Of a stretch of DNA of 64,000 nucleotides, positions 33,455-41,700 are shown one piece after another (within the stretch, counting starts at the first letter, position 1; every line of letters begins with the position of its first letter). The position numbers and the translations under genes are program-made. The notes below the pieces were generated by a model. It searched no databases. It was not told the DNA's origin and saw only the letters and a list, made by a program, of their open reading frames with translations. The DNA lies in assembly GCA_036388415.1 (NCBI GenBank), contig DASVRW010000002.1, forward strand, positions 541,396 through 605,395, read 5' to 3'. Origin of the DNA: Candidatus Saccharimonadales bacterium (GTDB lineage: Bacteria > Patescibacteriota > Saccharimonadia > Saccharimonadales > UBA4665).

Positions 33455-33460
33455 TATTAT
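33455..33460 (+). promoter_or_regulatory. -10 box giving leaderless start at 33468
   Basis: GTGTATTAT, with TATTAT at 33455-33460 and the ATG seven bases later. The same nonamer recurs before 36610 and 61691. Confidence 0.5.
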
Positions 33461-33467
33461 AGACATT

Positions 33468-34076
33468 ATGGAGCATCCTCAGGACCGGCAAACAGAACAA
33501 TCTGCTCCCGGGCGCCGTACCTTCCGATTCATTTCACTATTGACTGTTTGTTTTCTCGGCATTGCACTGGTGCTGGTATTTATATATATTCAAATAAATC
33601 GGCCGGTTAACGGCACAATCATTCAAACAAAACAGCCGACTGTGCGTGATACCCCAACCACCAAGACGCTGACGACGCCGTATTACAGCTTGCAATATCC
33701 TGTCAATTACGACCTGGAGCCACGGCCGACAGCATCGGCTTCACTGAGTGCCGAAGTTCTGAAAGCACGGCAGCAGAACCGCTTTGGTACCGGCAGCCGG
33801 ATTACTATTACCGTTGAGCCAACTCCTGACGGAGGTGTCACCGAACACAGCAGCTACAAACTTTATATGTCTCAACCTGATATCTACACCGTTATGACCG
33901 CTGAAGTTGGTGGTGAAAATACTATTTCCGCCAGCCGCGTCGATCCAAATTTTGAAAAAACAATTTTGTGGGAACATGGCAAATATCTTTTGACCGTCAC
34001 GCTCATCGCCGATACCTCCAGCTCGACACTCGATGCCGAGCTGCAAACTATACTGACGAGCCTCATTTGGCAATAA
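33468..34076 (+). CDS. Membrane-tethered extracytoplasmic protein
   Basis: A 202-residue protein with a short polar N-terminus, one transmembrane helix at about residues 22-44 (LLTVCFLGIALVLVFIYIQI) and an extracellular domain with YYSLQYPVNYDL and the end TILTSLIWQ. It is the paralogue of 404-1036. The start at 33468 is set by the TATTAT box seven bases before it; the longer frame would begin far upstream inside the promoter region. It is the first gene of the second surface locus. The 34077-34241 gap after it holds the long palindrome described separately. Confidence 0.75.
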   Translation: MEHPQDRQTEQSAPGRRTFRFISLLTVCFLGIALVLVFIYIQINRPVNGTIIQTKQPTVRDTPTTKTLTTPYYSLQYPVNYDLEPRPTASASLSAEVLKARQQNRFGTGSRITITVEPTPDGGVTEHSSYKLYMSQPDIYTVMTAEVGGENTISASRVDPNFEKTILWEHGKYLLTVTLIADTSSSTLDAELQTILTSLIWQ

Positions 34077-34087
34077 TCTGTAGAATT

Positions 34088-34211
34088 GAATCTCAAAACT
34101 TTCCCATGAGCCTCGTCAACCTGTCCGCCCCTAAAATTTTTTATCTTTAGGGATAAAATAATTTTGGGGCCGCCCCGCAGGTTGCCACTCAAGGCGAAGG
34201 TTTTGGGATTC
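34088..34211. repeat. 124-bp imperfect palindrome
   Basis: Arms of about 58-60 bases run from GAATC (34088) to GATTC (34211) around a six-base loop (34146-34151). Paired blocks include CAAAAC/GTTTTG, CAACCTG/CAGGTTG, AAAATT/AATTTT and TTATC/GATAA. It may be a terminator, an RNA element or a mobile-element remnant; no second copy is visible in the window. Confidence 0.7.
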
Positions 34212-34241
34212 AGGTTCTGAAAATTTAGTTAAAGCGTCATG

Positions 34242-34247
34242 TATACT
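34242..34247 (+). promoter_or_regulatory. -10 box giving near-leaderless start at 34256
   Basis: TATACT at 34242-34247 preceded by ATG; the start codon is eight bases away. Confidence 0.45.
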
Positions 34248-34255
34248 GGTTATGT

Positions 34256-35314
34256 ATGAAAGTATTTGGATTTGATTGGCTCGGTGGCATCGGTGGACTG
34301 TCCGCGGGCCTTGTGCTGTTTAGCGCGCTGCCGGCAACACCCAATTATCAGCTCAATAGCTACGGCTTCGGCAGCGGCGGTGTTTCTAATGCCACCACCA
34401 GTACCTACGCACTAGAGGGTACAACTGGTGAGCTCAGTGGCTCAAACGGCGCAAGTTCGACGGCGGCGTACAGCCTAAAACCAGGATTTACTCAGACCCA
34501 GCAGGCCCAGGTGCCAAAATTATCGGCGTTCGATAACGGCAGTAACACCTATTACAACAAGTTGCATTTCGTCATCGACACCCAAAGTAATCCATCTGAC
34601 GCGCTGTATGCGCTCAGCATCAGTACCGACAATTTTAGTAGCGACATTCGTTATGTCAAAAGTGACTTAACGGTTGGCTCCAGCCTGGTTGTCGCCGACT
34701 ATCAGACTTATGCTGCGTTTGGCGGTGCCAGCGGTACCAATATCATCGGCCTGACCCCAAGCACAACCTACTACGTTCGAGTCAAAGCTACGCAGGGCAA
34801 ATTCACCGAATCTGCTTTTGGTCCGGTCTCAAGCGCAACTACCGTCGGATCCAGCGTGTCCTTTTCTGTATCGACCAATGCCGTCACTATGGGTGCGCTG
34901 CTGCCCTCGATCGTCACCACTGGAGCGCCGGCCGTAAACATTACTTTCGCGACCAATGCGGCCTCTGGTGGCGACATCTATATTAGTGGCAAAAATATCG
35001 GATTACTCAGTACGAAAGCTGGCGTAACCATTCCTTCGGCAACAGGTGATCTGAGCTCACTGCAGCGAGGTTATGGCGCCCAGGTAGCAAGCGTCGGAAC
35101 AACGACAGGAACACTTCTTCGGGTCAGTCCGTACGACGGAGGTGCAAACAACGTTGGCGTTACAGATACAGTTATTCGGCGCATCATAACGGCAACAGGC
35201 CCGATTGCCGGAGGCACTGGATCAGTGGTATTCAAAGCCAAAGCAACTGCAACTGATGCGGCCGCCAATGATTACAGCGAAGTCAATACCATGCTCGCCT
35301 CTGGAAATTTTTAA
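34256..35314 (+). CDS. Secreted surface protein with fibronectin-like domain and C-terminal Phe
   Basis: A 352-residue exported protein: signal helix (LGGIGGLSAGLVLFSALPA), a YQLNSYGFGSGG motif, a fibronectin-III-like region (IIGLTPSTTYYVRVKATQG) and a C-terminal beta domain ending NDYSEVNTMLASGNF. It is the paralogue of 1038-2111 along the full length. No anchor is present. The stop codon lies inside an 18-bp AT palindrome (35304-35321) of unknown meaning. It lies downstream of the tethered partner 33468-34076, the reverse of the gene order at 404-2111. Confidence 0.8.
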   Translation: MKVFGFDWLGGIGGLSAGLVLFSALPATPNYQLNSYGFGSGGVSNATTSTYALEGTTGELSGSNGASSTAAYSLKPGFTQTQQAQVPKLSAFDNGSNTYYNKLHFVIDTQSNPSDALYALSISTDNFSSDIRYVKSDLTVGSSLVVADYQTYAAFGGASGTNIIGLTPSTTYYVRVKATQGKFTESAFGPVSSATTVGSSVSFSVSTNAVTMGALLPSIVTTGAPAVNITFATNAASGGDIYISGKNIGLLSTKAGVTIPSATGDLSSLQRGYGAQVASVGTTTGTLLRVSPYDGGANNVGVTDTVIRRIITATGPIAGGTGSVVFKAKATATDAAANDYSEVNTMLASGNF

Positions 35315-35341
35315 AAATTTCAGATATGCACAAGCATTATA

Positions 35342-35371
35342 TTGACTTCACGAAAGCATAACTGGTATTGT
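35342..35371 (+). promoter_or_regulatory. Promoter of 35414-36496
   Basis: TTGACT (35342-35347), 18 bp, TATTGT (35366-35371). The leader is about 36 nt and carries AAAGGA before the ATG. Confidence 0.6.
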
Positions 35372-35413
35372 TACATCAGTATCCGTATTAATGTCTAAAA
35401 TAAAGGAAAAATA

Positions 35414-36496
35414 ATGTCATATAAGCGCCCTCTGACTCTGACAGCACACTATATCTCCGCTATCATGCTGGTCGTGCCATTTGTGCTCATATCGATTAAC
35501 GCGCAGATTGTGGACGCTGCTGCTCTGACCACCAGCTATATTCGTCTAAACCGTATCAAAGCCGGACAGACCACCTCGTACCGCGTCGTCTTTCGTACCG
35601 TGAGTGCTGGCGCGACATCAGTTGCTATCAACTTCAATGGCACTGATTCTACGACCTGGACCGGATCATCGGGCGTCGTGCTGACGGGAGCACAAGCTAC
35701 CAACACAGCGACCTGTGCATCTGAAACAGGCAGCACGGCCCTTCCTGGCACCTTAACTGCGACCGGATCTGGTTCGGCCCTCACTATCTCTGGGGTGACC
35801 GCACTCGCAGCAACAACAACCTATTGTGTCGACCTAACGGCTACTAATGCCGTCACAAATGCAACAGTTGGTGAATACCACCCAACAATCACCGTCGGTA
35901 GCGATTCAACAACAGTCGCCGTTCGAACTATTTCTGATGATCAGATTGTTGTGTCAGCGACCGTGCCGCCGACCTTTAACTTTGTCATCACTGGACCAAA
36001 CACCGATAGCTTTACAACCAGCTTGAGTCCTGGCTCCGTTGTGTCGACAAGCGGTAAGGCAGTTACTATCACATCAAATGCAGCAGCAGGCTGGATTGCC
36101 TGGGCCAAAAACGCAAACGGTTCCAGCGGAGCCACCACCAAGGGTGCTTTGCGTTCATCATCTGCTGCAAACTACACAATCCCAACCCTCAATGCCAACG
36201 CCCTCGGCAGCGCGTCACACACCCTGACGCCCGGTACCGAAGACTACGGACTCGGCGTTACCATAACCACCGACGCATCAGGTGGCGGTGCAGTCGCCGT
36301 AGATGCAGCCTATGACGGCACCGGTACAAAAGCCGGCGTCCTTGACCCGACAAACTACCGCGCTATCGCATCCGCCAACGGCACTGCCAATGGCGACGTC
36401 ATCACTCTGACAGAGCGCGCAACCATATCCGGTAACACGCCTGCCGCCAACGACTATTCAGACACCTTGTCTATCATCGGCGCAGCAGCGTTCTAG
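35414..36496 (+). CDS. Secreted two-domain surface beta protein ending in Phe
   Basis: A 360-residue exported protein with a signal peptide (residues 1-36), an N-terminal domain (SYIRLNRIKAGQTTSYRVVF, NFNGTDSTTWTGSSGVV) with two Cys, the linker IVVSATVPPTFNF, and a C-terminal domain with NAAAGWIAWAKNANG, EDYGLGVTITTDASGG and the end DYSDTLSIIGAAAF. It is the full-length paralogue of the cut gene at 1-305. The last strand follows the same small-residue plus aromatic rule as the other secreted members. It has its own promoter and a strong terminator, so it is a single-gene unit. Confidence 0.8.
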   Translation: MSYKRPLTLTAHYISAIMLVVPFVLISINAQIVDAAALTTSYIRLNRIKAGQTTSYRVVFRTVSAGATSVAINFNGTDSTTWTGSSGVVLTGAQATNTATCASETGSTALPGTLTATGSGSALTISGVTALAATTTYCVDLTATNAVTNATVGEYHPTITVGSDSTTVAVRTISDDQIVVSATVPPTFNFVITGPNTDSFTTSLSPGSVVSTSGKAVTITSNAAAGWIAWAKNANGSSGATTKGALRSSSAANYTIPTLNANALGSASHTLTPGTEDYGLGVTITTDASGGGAVAVDAAYDGTGTKAGVLDPTNYRAIASANGTANGDVITLTERATISGNTPAANDYSDTLSIIGAAAF

Positions 36497-36512
36497 ACTT
36501 CGTCTGCACTCT

Positions 36513-36544
36513 AAAAGAACCGGCTTACTGAAGCCGGTTCTTTT
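36513..36544 (+). terminator. Intrinsic terminator of 35414-36496
   Basis: A perfect 14-bp stem, AAAAGAACCGGCTT with its complement, around an ACTG loop and ending in TTTT. It starts 17 bases after the stop. Confidence 0.92.
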
Positions 36545-36570
36545 ACGTTACAACTCTACAGCAGCATGGT

Positions 36571-36599
36571 TTGGCGTGTGCATCTGCTTCGTGTATTAT
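36571..36599 (+). promoter_or_regulatory. Promoter of the 36610-38672 DUF916-like pair
   Basis: TTGGCG (36571-36576), 17 bp, TATTAT (36594-36599) in the GTGTATTAT form; ATG ten bases later. Confidence 0.6.
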
Positions 36600-36609
36600 A
36601 AGCATAAGT

Positions 36610-37692
36610 ATGCGTACATCGAGGTTCATTGGACTACTAGCAGTCATGGTATTGTCTGCTAGTATTTTTTTGATCACATCAGCGCCTGTCCATGCAGCAA
36701 CCGCCGAGGACACCACGCTCAATCTTATTACCTCGCCTCTTCCTATTGACCTTAAGGCAACGCCAGGTAGTACCGTCTCAACCGAAATTCGTATCAAGAA
36801 CGGTAGTCCGCACAGCGAAACGCTCAAAGTCCGCCTCATGAAGTTCTCTGCCTTCGGCGAAGAAGGCAAGCCCTCGATTCAGGACCGCGGTCCTGGTGAC
36901 ACTTATTTCGATTGGGTAAATTTCTCATCTGAACGATTTGTTGCGCCTTCCAACAAATGGGTAACGATCAAAATGTCGATTACAGTTCCGAAGGACGCGG
37001 CTTTTGGTTATTACTACGCAGCCGTGTTCTCGCGGGCCGATACCCCGAAGCCGGCTACATCTAGGCAGAATGTCCTCGTCGGCTCAACGGCTGTCCTAGT
37101 ACTCGTAGATGTCGACGTACCCGGTGCGAAGCGCACGGCTGAGATCAAGAGCTTCACCGTCAACAAACACACCTTTGAATTCCTGCCAGCTGATTTTGCA
37201 ATCAAAATTCGCAATACCGGTAACGTTCACCTTGTGCCGACGGGAAATATATTCATTAAACGTGGTAACAAAACCGTCGCTACGCTGAACGTCAACTCGC
37301 CTGGCGGTAATGTCCTGCCCGCCAGCAACCGCATCTTTACCGCCAGCTGGACAGACGGCTTCCCCGTATACACACCGAAAGAAGCGGGCGGTCAGGTAGT
37401 GCTCGACAAAAACGACAAGCCCGTTACTGAACTCAAGGCTGATTTTACCAAAGTTTCCAAGCTTCGCATCGGACGCTACACCGCCCATGTCTTGCTAGCG
37501 TATGACAACGGTAAATCGGATGTCCCGCTTGAGGCTACCGTCAGCTTCTGGGTAATTCCCTGGCGCCTCATCCTCATCGCTATCGCCATCCCGGTCGTGC
37601 CAGCAGTGGCGGTGTATCTGTTTACCAATTGGCGTTTCAAACGGCGCCTGGCACGGGAACGAGCTACCAAAAAGTCCCGCATTGAGCAATGA
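36610..37692 (+). CDS. DUF916/WxLIP-like membrane-anchored protein
   Basis: A 360-residue protein: signal peptide (FIGLLAVMVLSASIFLITSA), an Ig-like domain (LITSPLPIDLKATPGSTV; WVTIKMSITVPKDA; FGYYYAAVFSR), a second domain (IRNTGNVHLVPTGNIFIKRG; RIGRYTAHVLLAYDNG), one membrane helix (about 325-348) and a basic tail RRLARERATKKSR. It shares the plan of 10251, 13713 and 37689. The ATG at 36610 is placed by the promoter and by the signal peptide. Its stop overlaps the next DUF916-like start by ATGA, so the two are made in equal amounts and may form a heterodimer. Confidence 0.75.
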   Translation: MRTSRFIGLLAVMVLSASIFLITSAPVHAATAEDTTLNLITSPLPIDLKATPGSTVSTEIRIKNGSPHSETLKVRLMKFSAFGEEGKPSIQDRGPGDTYFDWVNFSSERFVAPSNKWVTIKMSITVPKDAAFGYYYAAVFSRADTPKPATSRQNVLVGSTAVLVLVDVDVPGAKRTAEIKSFTVNKHTFEFLPADFAIKIRNTGNVHLVPTGNIFIKRGNKTVATLNVNSPGGNVLPASNRIFTASWTDGFPVYTPKEAGGQVVLDKNDKPVTELKADFTKVSKLRIGRYTAHVLLAYDNGKSDVPLEATVSFWVIPWRLILIAIAIPVVPAVAVYLFTNWRFKRRLARERATKKSRIEQ

Positions 37693-38672
37693 TGACGCAG
37701 ACAATATTTCGGGTTAGTATTGTCGTGACGGCACTGTGCGGTCTGTTGTTTCTAGCACCACCCGTAGAGGCAGCACAATCAACCGCTCCCGCTATTGCAG
37801 CTCCAGATCAGTCAGTTGTGGTGTCTCCTTTTCTCAACGAAGTCCAAATTGCAGCCACTGATACATCGAAAGACGTGAGTATAAACTTAACAAATAATAC
37901 TGCGGCTGCACAAACTTACACCATAGCCGTTGTCGATTTTGGATCGCTCAACGAAAGTGGCGGTATAGCCTTTGCTGGCAATACCGACGACAAGCTGGTG
38001 CGGAAATATGGTCTTGCCAACTGGCTGCGGCTGCCCCGCGATCGTGTCAGCCTCAAGGCTGGCGAAAGCACTAAAATACAAGCTACTGTCGTCAACGAAA
38101 CCTCTCTCGGTCCAGGCGGCCATTACGCTGCTCTCGTCGTCTCTATTGACAATGCGGATGCTGTCGGCCAGCAGACAGTCAGCGTTCAGCAAAAAATATC
38201 CGCCCTGCTCTTTGCCACGAAAGTCGGTGGTGAAGTCTATGACCTAAAGCTCACGAATATTCAAAAGGACGGCGACTGGCGACAACTGCCCAAAATCATC
38301 ACGCTCGATTTCAAAAACACTGGCAATGTCCATGTCGTCCCACGCGGTGTCGTACAGCTGATCGCCCCTGGCGGCAAGACTATCAGCAAAGGTGTCATCA
38401 ATGAGGCATCAGCATATGTGCTGCCAGAAACAACCCGCCAGTTCGTCGTACAGACAGAACCTGTCAGCAATCAAGGCTGGCGGCCCGGCACATATACACT
38501 GCGCGTAGATTATCGCTACGATGGATATGACACGTTTGCCAGCAAGCTAATTGCATTTCGATACAACAATCTGTCTGGATTCGGCTTCATCATTGTACTG
38601 CTGATCCTAACAATATACACAGGCTACAGACTGCGCCAAAGACGAGCTCGCACAGCCGCCCCATCGACGTAG
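37689..38672 (+). CDS. DUF916/WxLIP-like membrane-anchored protein
   Basis: A 327-residue protein with a signal peptide ending near PPVEAAQ, an Ig-like domain (VSLKAGESTKIQATVVNE; GPGGHYAALVVSI), a second domain (LDFKNTGNVHVVPRGVVQLI; RPGTYTLRVDYRYDG), a C-terminal helix (GFGFIIVLLILTIYTGY) and a basic tail. Its start overlaps the preceding stop (ATGA; a second ATG follows at once). It is the fourth copy of the family in the window. In this locus two holders follow each other, whereas in 8-17 kb holders alternate with secreted proteins. Confidence 0.75.
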   Translation: MMTQTIFRVSIVVTALCGLLFLAPPVEAAQSTAPAIAAPDQSVVVSPFLNEVQIAATDTSKDVSINLTNNTAAAQTYTIAVVDFGSLNESGGIAFAGNTDDKLVRKYGLANWLRLPRDRVSLKAGESTKIQATVVNETSLGPGGHYAALVVSIDNADAVGQQTVSVQQKISALLFATKVGGEVYDLKLTNIQKDGDWRQLPKIITLDFKNTGNVHVVPRGVVQLIAPGGKTISKGVINEASAYVLPETTRQFVVQTEPVSNQGWRPGTYTLRVDYRYDGYDTFASKLIAFRYNNLSGFGFIIVLLILTIYTGYRLRQRRARTAAPST

Positions 38673-38724
38673 CCCTGGTGCTCGTGACCGCTGTAAAAAT
38701 TGTTTATACACTACACGAAGATGC

Positions 38725-38753
38725 TTGTGGTTGACTGTCAAAACGGTTATACT
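38725..38753 (+). promoter_or_regulatory. Promoter of the giant fibre gene
   Basis: TTGTGG (38725-38730), 17 bp, TATACT (38748-38753). The palindrome TTGACTGTCAA lies inside the spacer and may bind a regulator. Confidence 0.5.
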
Positions 38754-38788
38754 AAAACGCAGATGGGACATATAATCAGGTGAGTCAT

Positions 38789-41700
38789 ATGCTTCGTTGG
38801 GTTCAAGGGAATAAATATCTCCGCTACGCTGCTGCCAGCATAGCGTTTATTGCTGTACTCGGCCTGTCGTATGTTGGCACCAACCAAACTGCCTCAGCAT
38901 TGCCAAACCCAAACATGATGAACTTCCAGGGTAAAGTCGTAAACAGCGATGGCACCAATGTCACGAATGGCAGCTATACCTTTCGCTTCCGGCTGTACAC
39001 CTCGACCGCTCCGACTGATGCTGCCAATGTCTGTAGCGCCAACAGCTGTAAATGGGAAGAAAGCAAGACCGTAACTGTTACAAACGGCGTATTCCAGACT
39101 GAGCTCGGCGATACGACAACGATGATCGATGTGAGCCTCTATACTGATCTCTACCTCGGCGTCCGCTTCAACAACGATGCAGCCGGCGAAATGACACCTC
39201 GTGTGCACCTGAACAGCGTTGCCTATGCACTAAATGCCGATAAAGTCGGTGGCATTGGCGCGGCTGGCTTCGTGCAGCTTGGCGCGACGCAGTCTGGCAA
39301 CATCAATATCGGTACTGGTACTATCACGTCTGGCAACATCAACAGTCAGACAATTGGCACAGCGGCTAACTTTACCGGCACACTCACCATCCAGGGCGCC
39401 AACGCCCTGGCACTTGGCACGTCTAGCACCAACAACGCTTCGATACTGTTCCGCTCGTCTGGTGGTGCCAACACTATCACCCTGACCGCTCCAACCACTA
39501 ACCCAACATCGTCCTACGTTCTGCGACTGCCGACTACTGCCCCAGCCCTCAGCCAGTGTCTCCAAAACGACGGCACGACCATTGGCCAACTTACGTTTGG
39601 GTCGTGTGGTTCAGGTGGTGGCGGTGACAGTATCTCGGTTAATGGCACGGCCGCAACTGACGCTAACTTCCTTAATACTACTGCCACCGGTACAGTTACC
39701 GGTACGACATTTACACTAAACACCGGCGCAACCCCAAACACCGTCGCTGTTGCTATCGGTAATGCATCGACAACCACAGCTGGTGCAGTTACCAACGCGG
39801 CGCAGACATTTGCCGGTGACAAAACTTTCCAAAGCACAACCAATTCTACCACCGCATTCCGGGTTCAGAATTCATCCGGCTCTGACATATTGAGCGTCGA
39901 CACCACCGACACCAATCTCATTGCCAACAATCCCGGTTTTGAAGCCGCTATCACCGGCTGGACGGCCGCCAACACGACCGCCCCGACCCGCGTTACAACC
40001 ACTGAATACTTGGGTATCGCATCCGGAGCCGTCACAGCAGTGACGGCAGCCGGCGAAGGCTTCAGACAAGTGCTTGCGAGCGCCTTACCGAACGGTACCT
40101 ACACTATTTCGTGGTATGACAAGCTTATCTCTGGGCCAGCTTTTACTGATGTTCGCGCCGCATACTCAGCTACCGGTGGAGCCGCTGTCGATTGTACCGG
40201 CCAGAATAGCGCTGTTGTCGTAACTACCGGCTGGACACGCCACTGGTGCCAGATTACCGTCAGCGGCGCCAGCGCCAGCAATTTTATCACGATCCGCCAA
40301 GTTGGTGCATCTGCAGCACGGACTTGGAACATTGACGCCGTCCAGCTCGAGCTCGGTGCAGCTCCAACTGCATATGGTGCCGGTACGCTCAGTATCAATT
40401 CGAACATCATATCACCAATTAACTTCAAAAATGCCGAAGATTCAACAACTGCTTTTCAGATCCAGTCGTCAAATGGCACAAACTTAGCGACCTTCGATAC
40501 GCTCAATAAAGGCCTGACTTTTCAGGGTGATATCAATCTAAATGCTCAAACTGACATACGCTTTGCCGATACCGACAGCTCGAACTGGGTGGCTCTGCAG
40601 GCACCTGATACTGTTACTTCGAATGTAACCTGGAAATTGCCGTCGGCTGATGCTGCTGGCTGTCTGAAATCGGATGGTTCCGGTAATCTCTCCATTTCTC
40701 CGTGTGGGGATACGAACGTTCAGACATTATCTGCAAATGGATTTTTTACTATTCCAGTAAATGGACTCATAACCATCCTTGAAGCCTGGGGTGGGGGTGG
40801 TGGTGGTGCAGGTGGTACCGGAAACTCTCTGGCTGCATCACGTTCTGGTGGTGGTGGAGGTGGTGGTGGTGCTTATAACACGACAACAATTGTTCCTTCA
40901 TCTTTAGGCTTACCGAACGCAAATATACCTGTAACCGTTGGTGGTGGTGGTACTGCTGGAAACGGCGGAACAACAAACCTTGGAACAGTTGGTGGTGCAG
41001 GTGGACAGACATGTCTTAGCAGCACGTCTAGTTGCGGAGGAACTATGTTTATTCAAACATTTGGTGGTGGTGGAGGCGCATCTGTCGCAGTCGGAAATGG
41101 TGGTGGGGGTGGTGGCGGGTCACAAGCTGTTGGAGGAAACTCGACATCTGTAACTGGTGGTACTGGCGGTGGCCCAGGCGGATCAGGCGCAACCGCGTCC
41201 AACGCAGCATTTGGTGGTGGTGGTGGATCAACCGCTACAACCGGAACATTCACAGTTGGAACTGGCGTCATGGGTGGTGGTGGTGGTGGAGCATCGACCA
41301 CCACTGGTGTCAATAACTCTGGTCCGGGTGGTGGCAGTTATCAAGGAGGAGCAGGTGGTGGTGGTGGTGCAAGCACACCTATCACTACATATGTTCAACG
41401 TTCCGGTGGCCAGGGTGGTCGTTCGCCCATACTTAGCGGTGGCGGTGGCGGTGGTACAGCCGGTTCAACTGCCGGACAAGCTGGTGGTCCCGGCTCATCT
41501 GGTGTTGGAGGTGGTGGTGACGGTGGCGGTGGTGGTGGCTCCACAGGTGCCGTCAGTGGCGTTGGTGGCGCAGGAGGAGTAGGTGGCACTCGTGGTGGCG
41601 GTGGTGGCGGTGGTGGTGCAAGTGCTGGCACTGGTACGCAAGTTGGTGGCGCAGGAGGAGTTGGAGGATCCGGATTCTTCAGAGCTACCACCCTCCGTGG

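Noticed and set aside
1038-36496. Terminal Phe as an outer-membrane BAM signal
   Set aside because: No outer-membrane assembly genes or lipopolysaccharide genes are seen, the proteins are too Thr/Ser/Gly-rich for barrels, and the lineage is expected to have one membrane.
41053-41691. Pro- and His-rich frames opposite the glycine-rich segment
   Set aside because: They are the complement of GGT-type codons (ACC, CCA) with no start site; composition artefacts.
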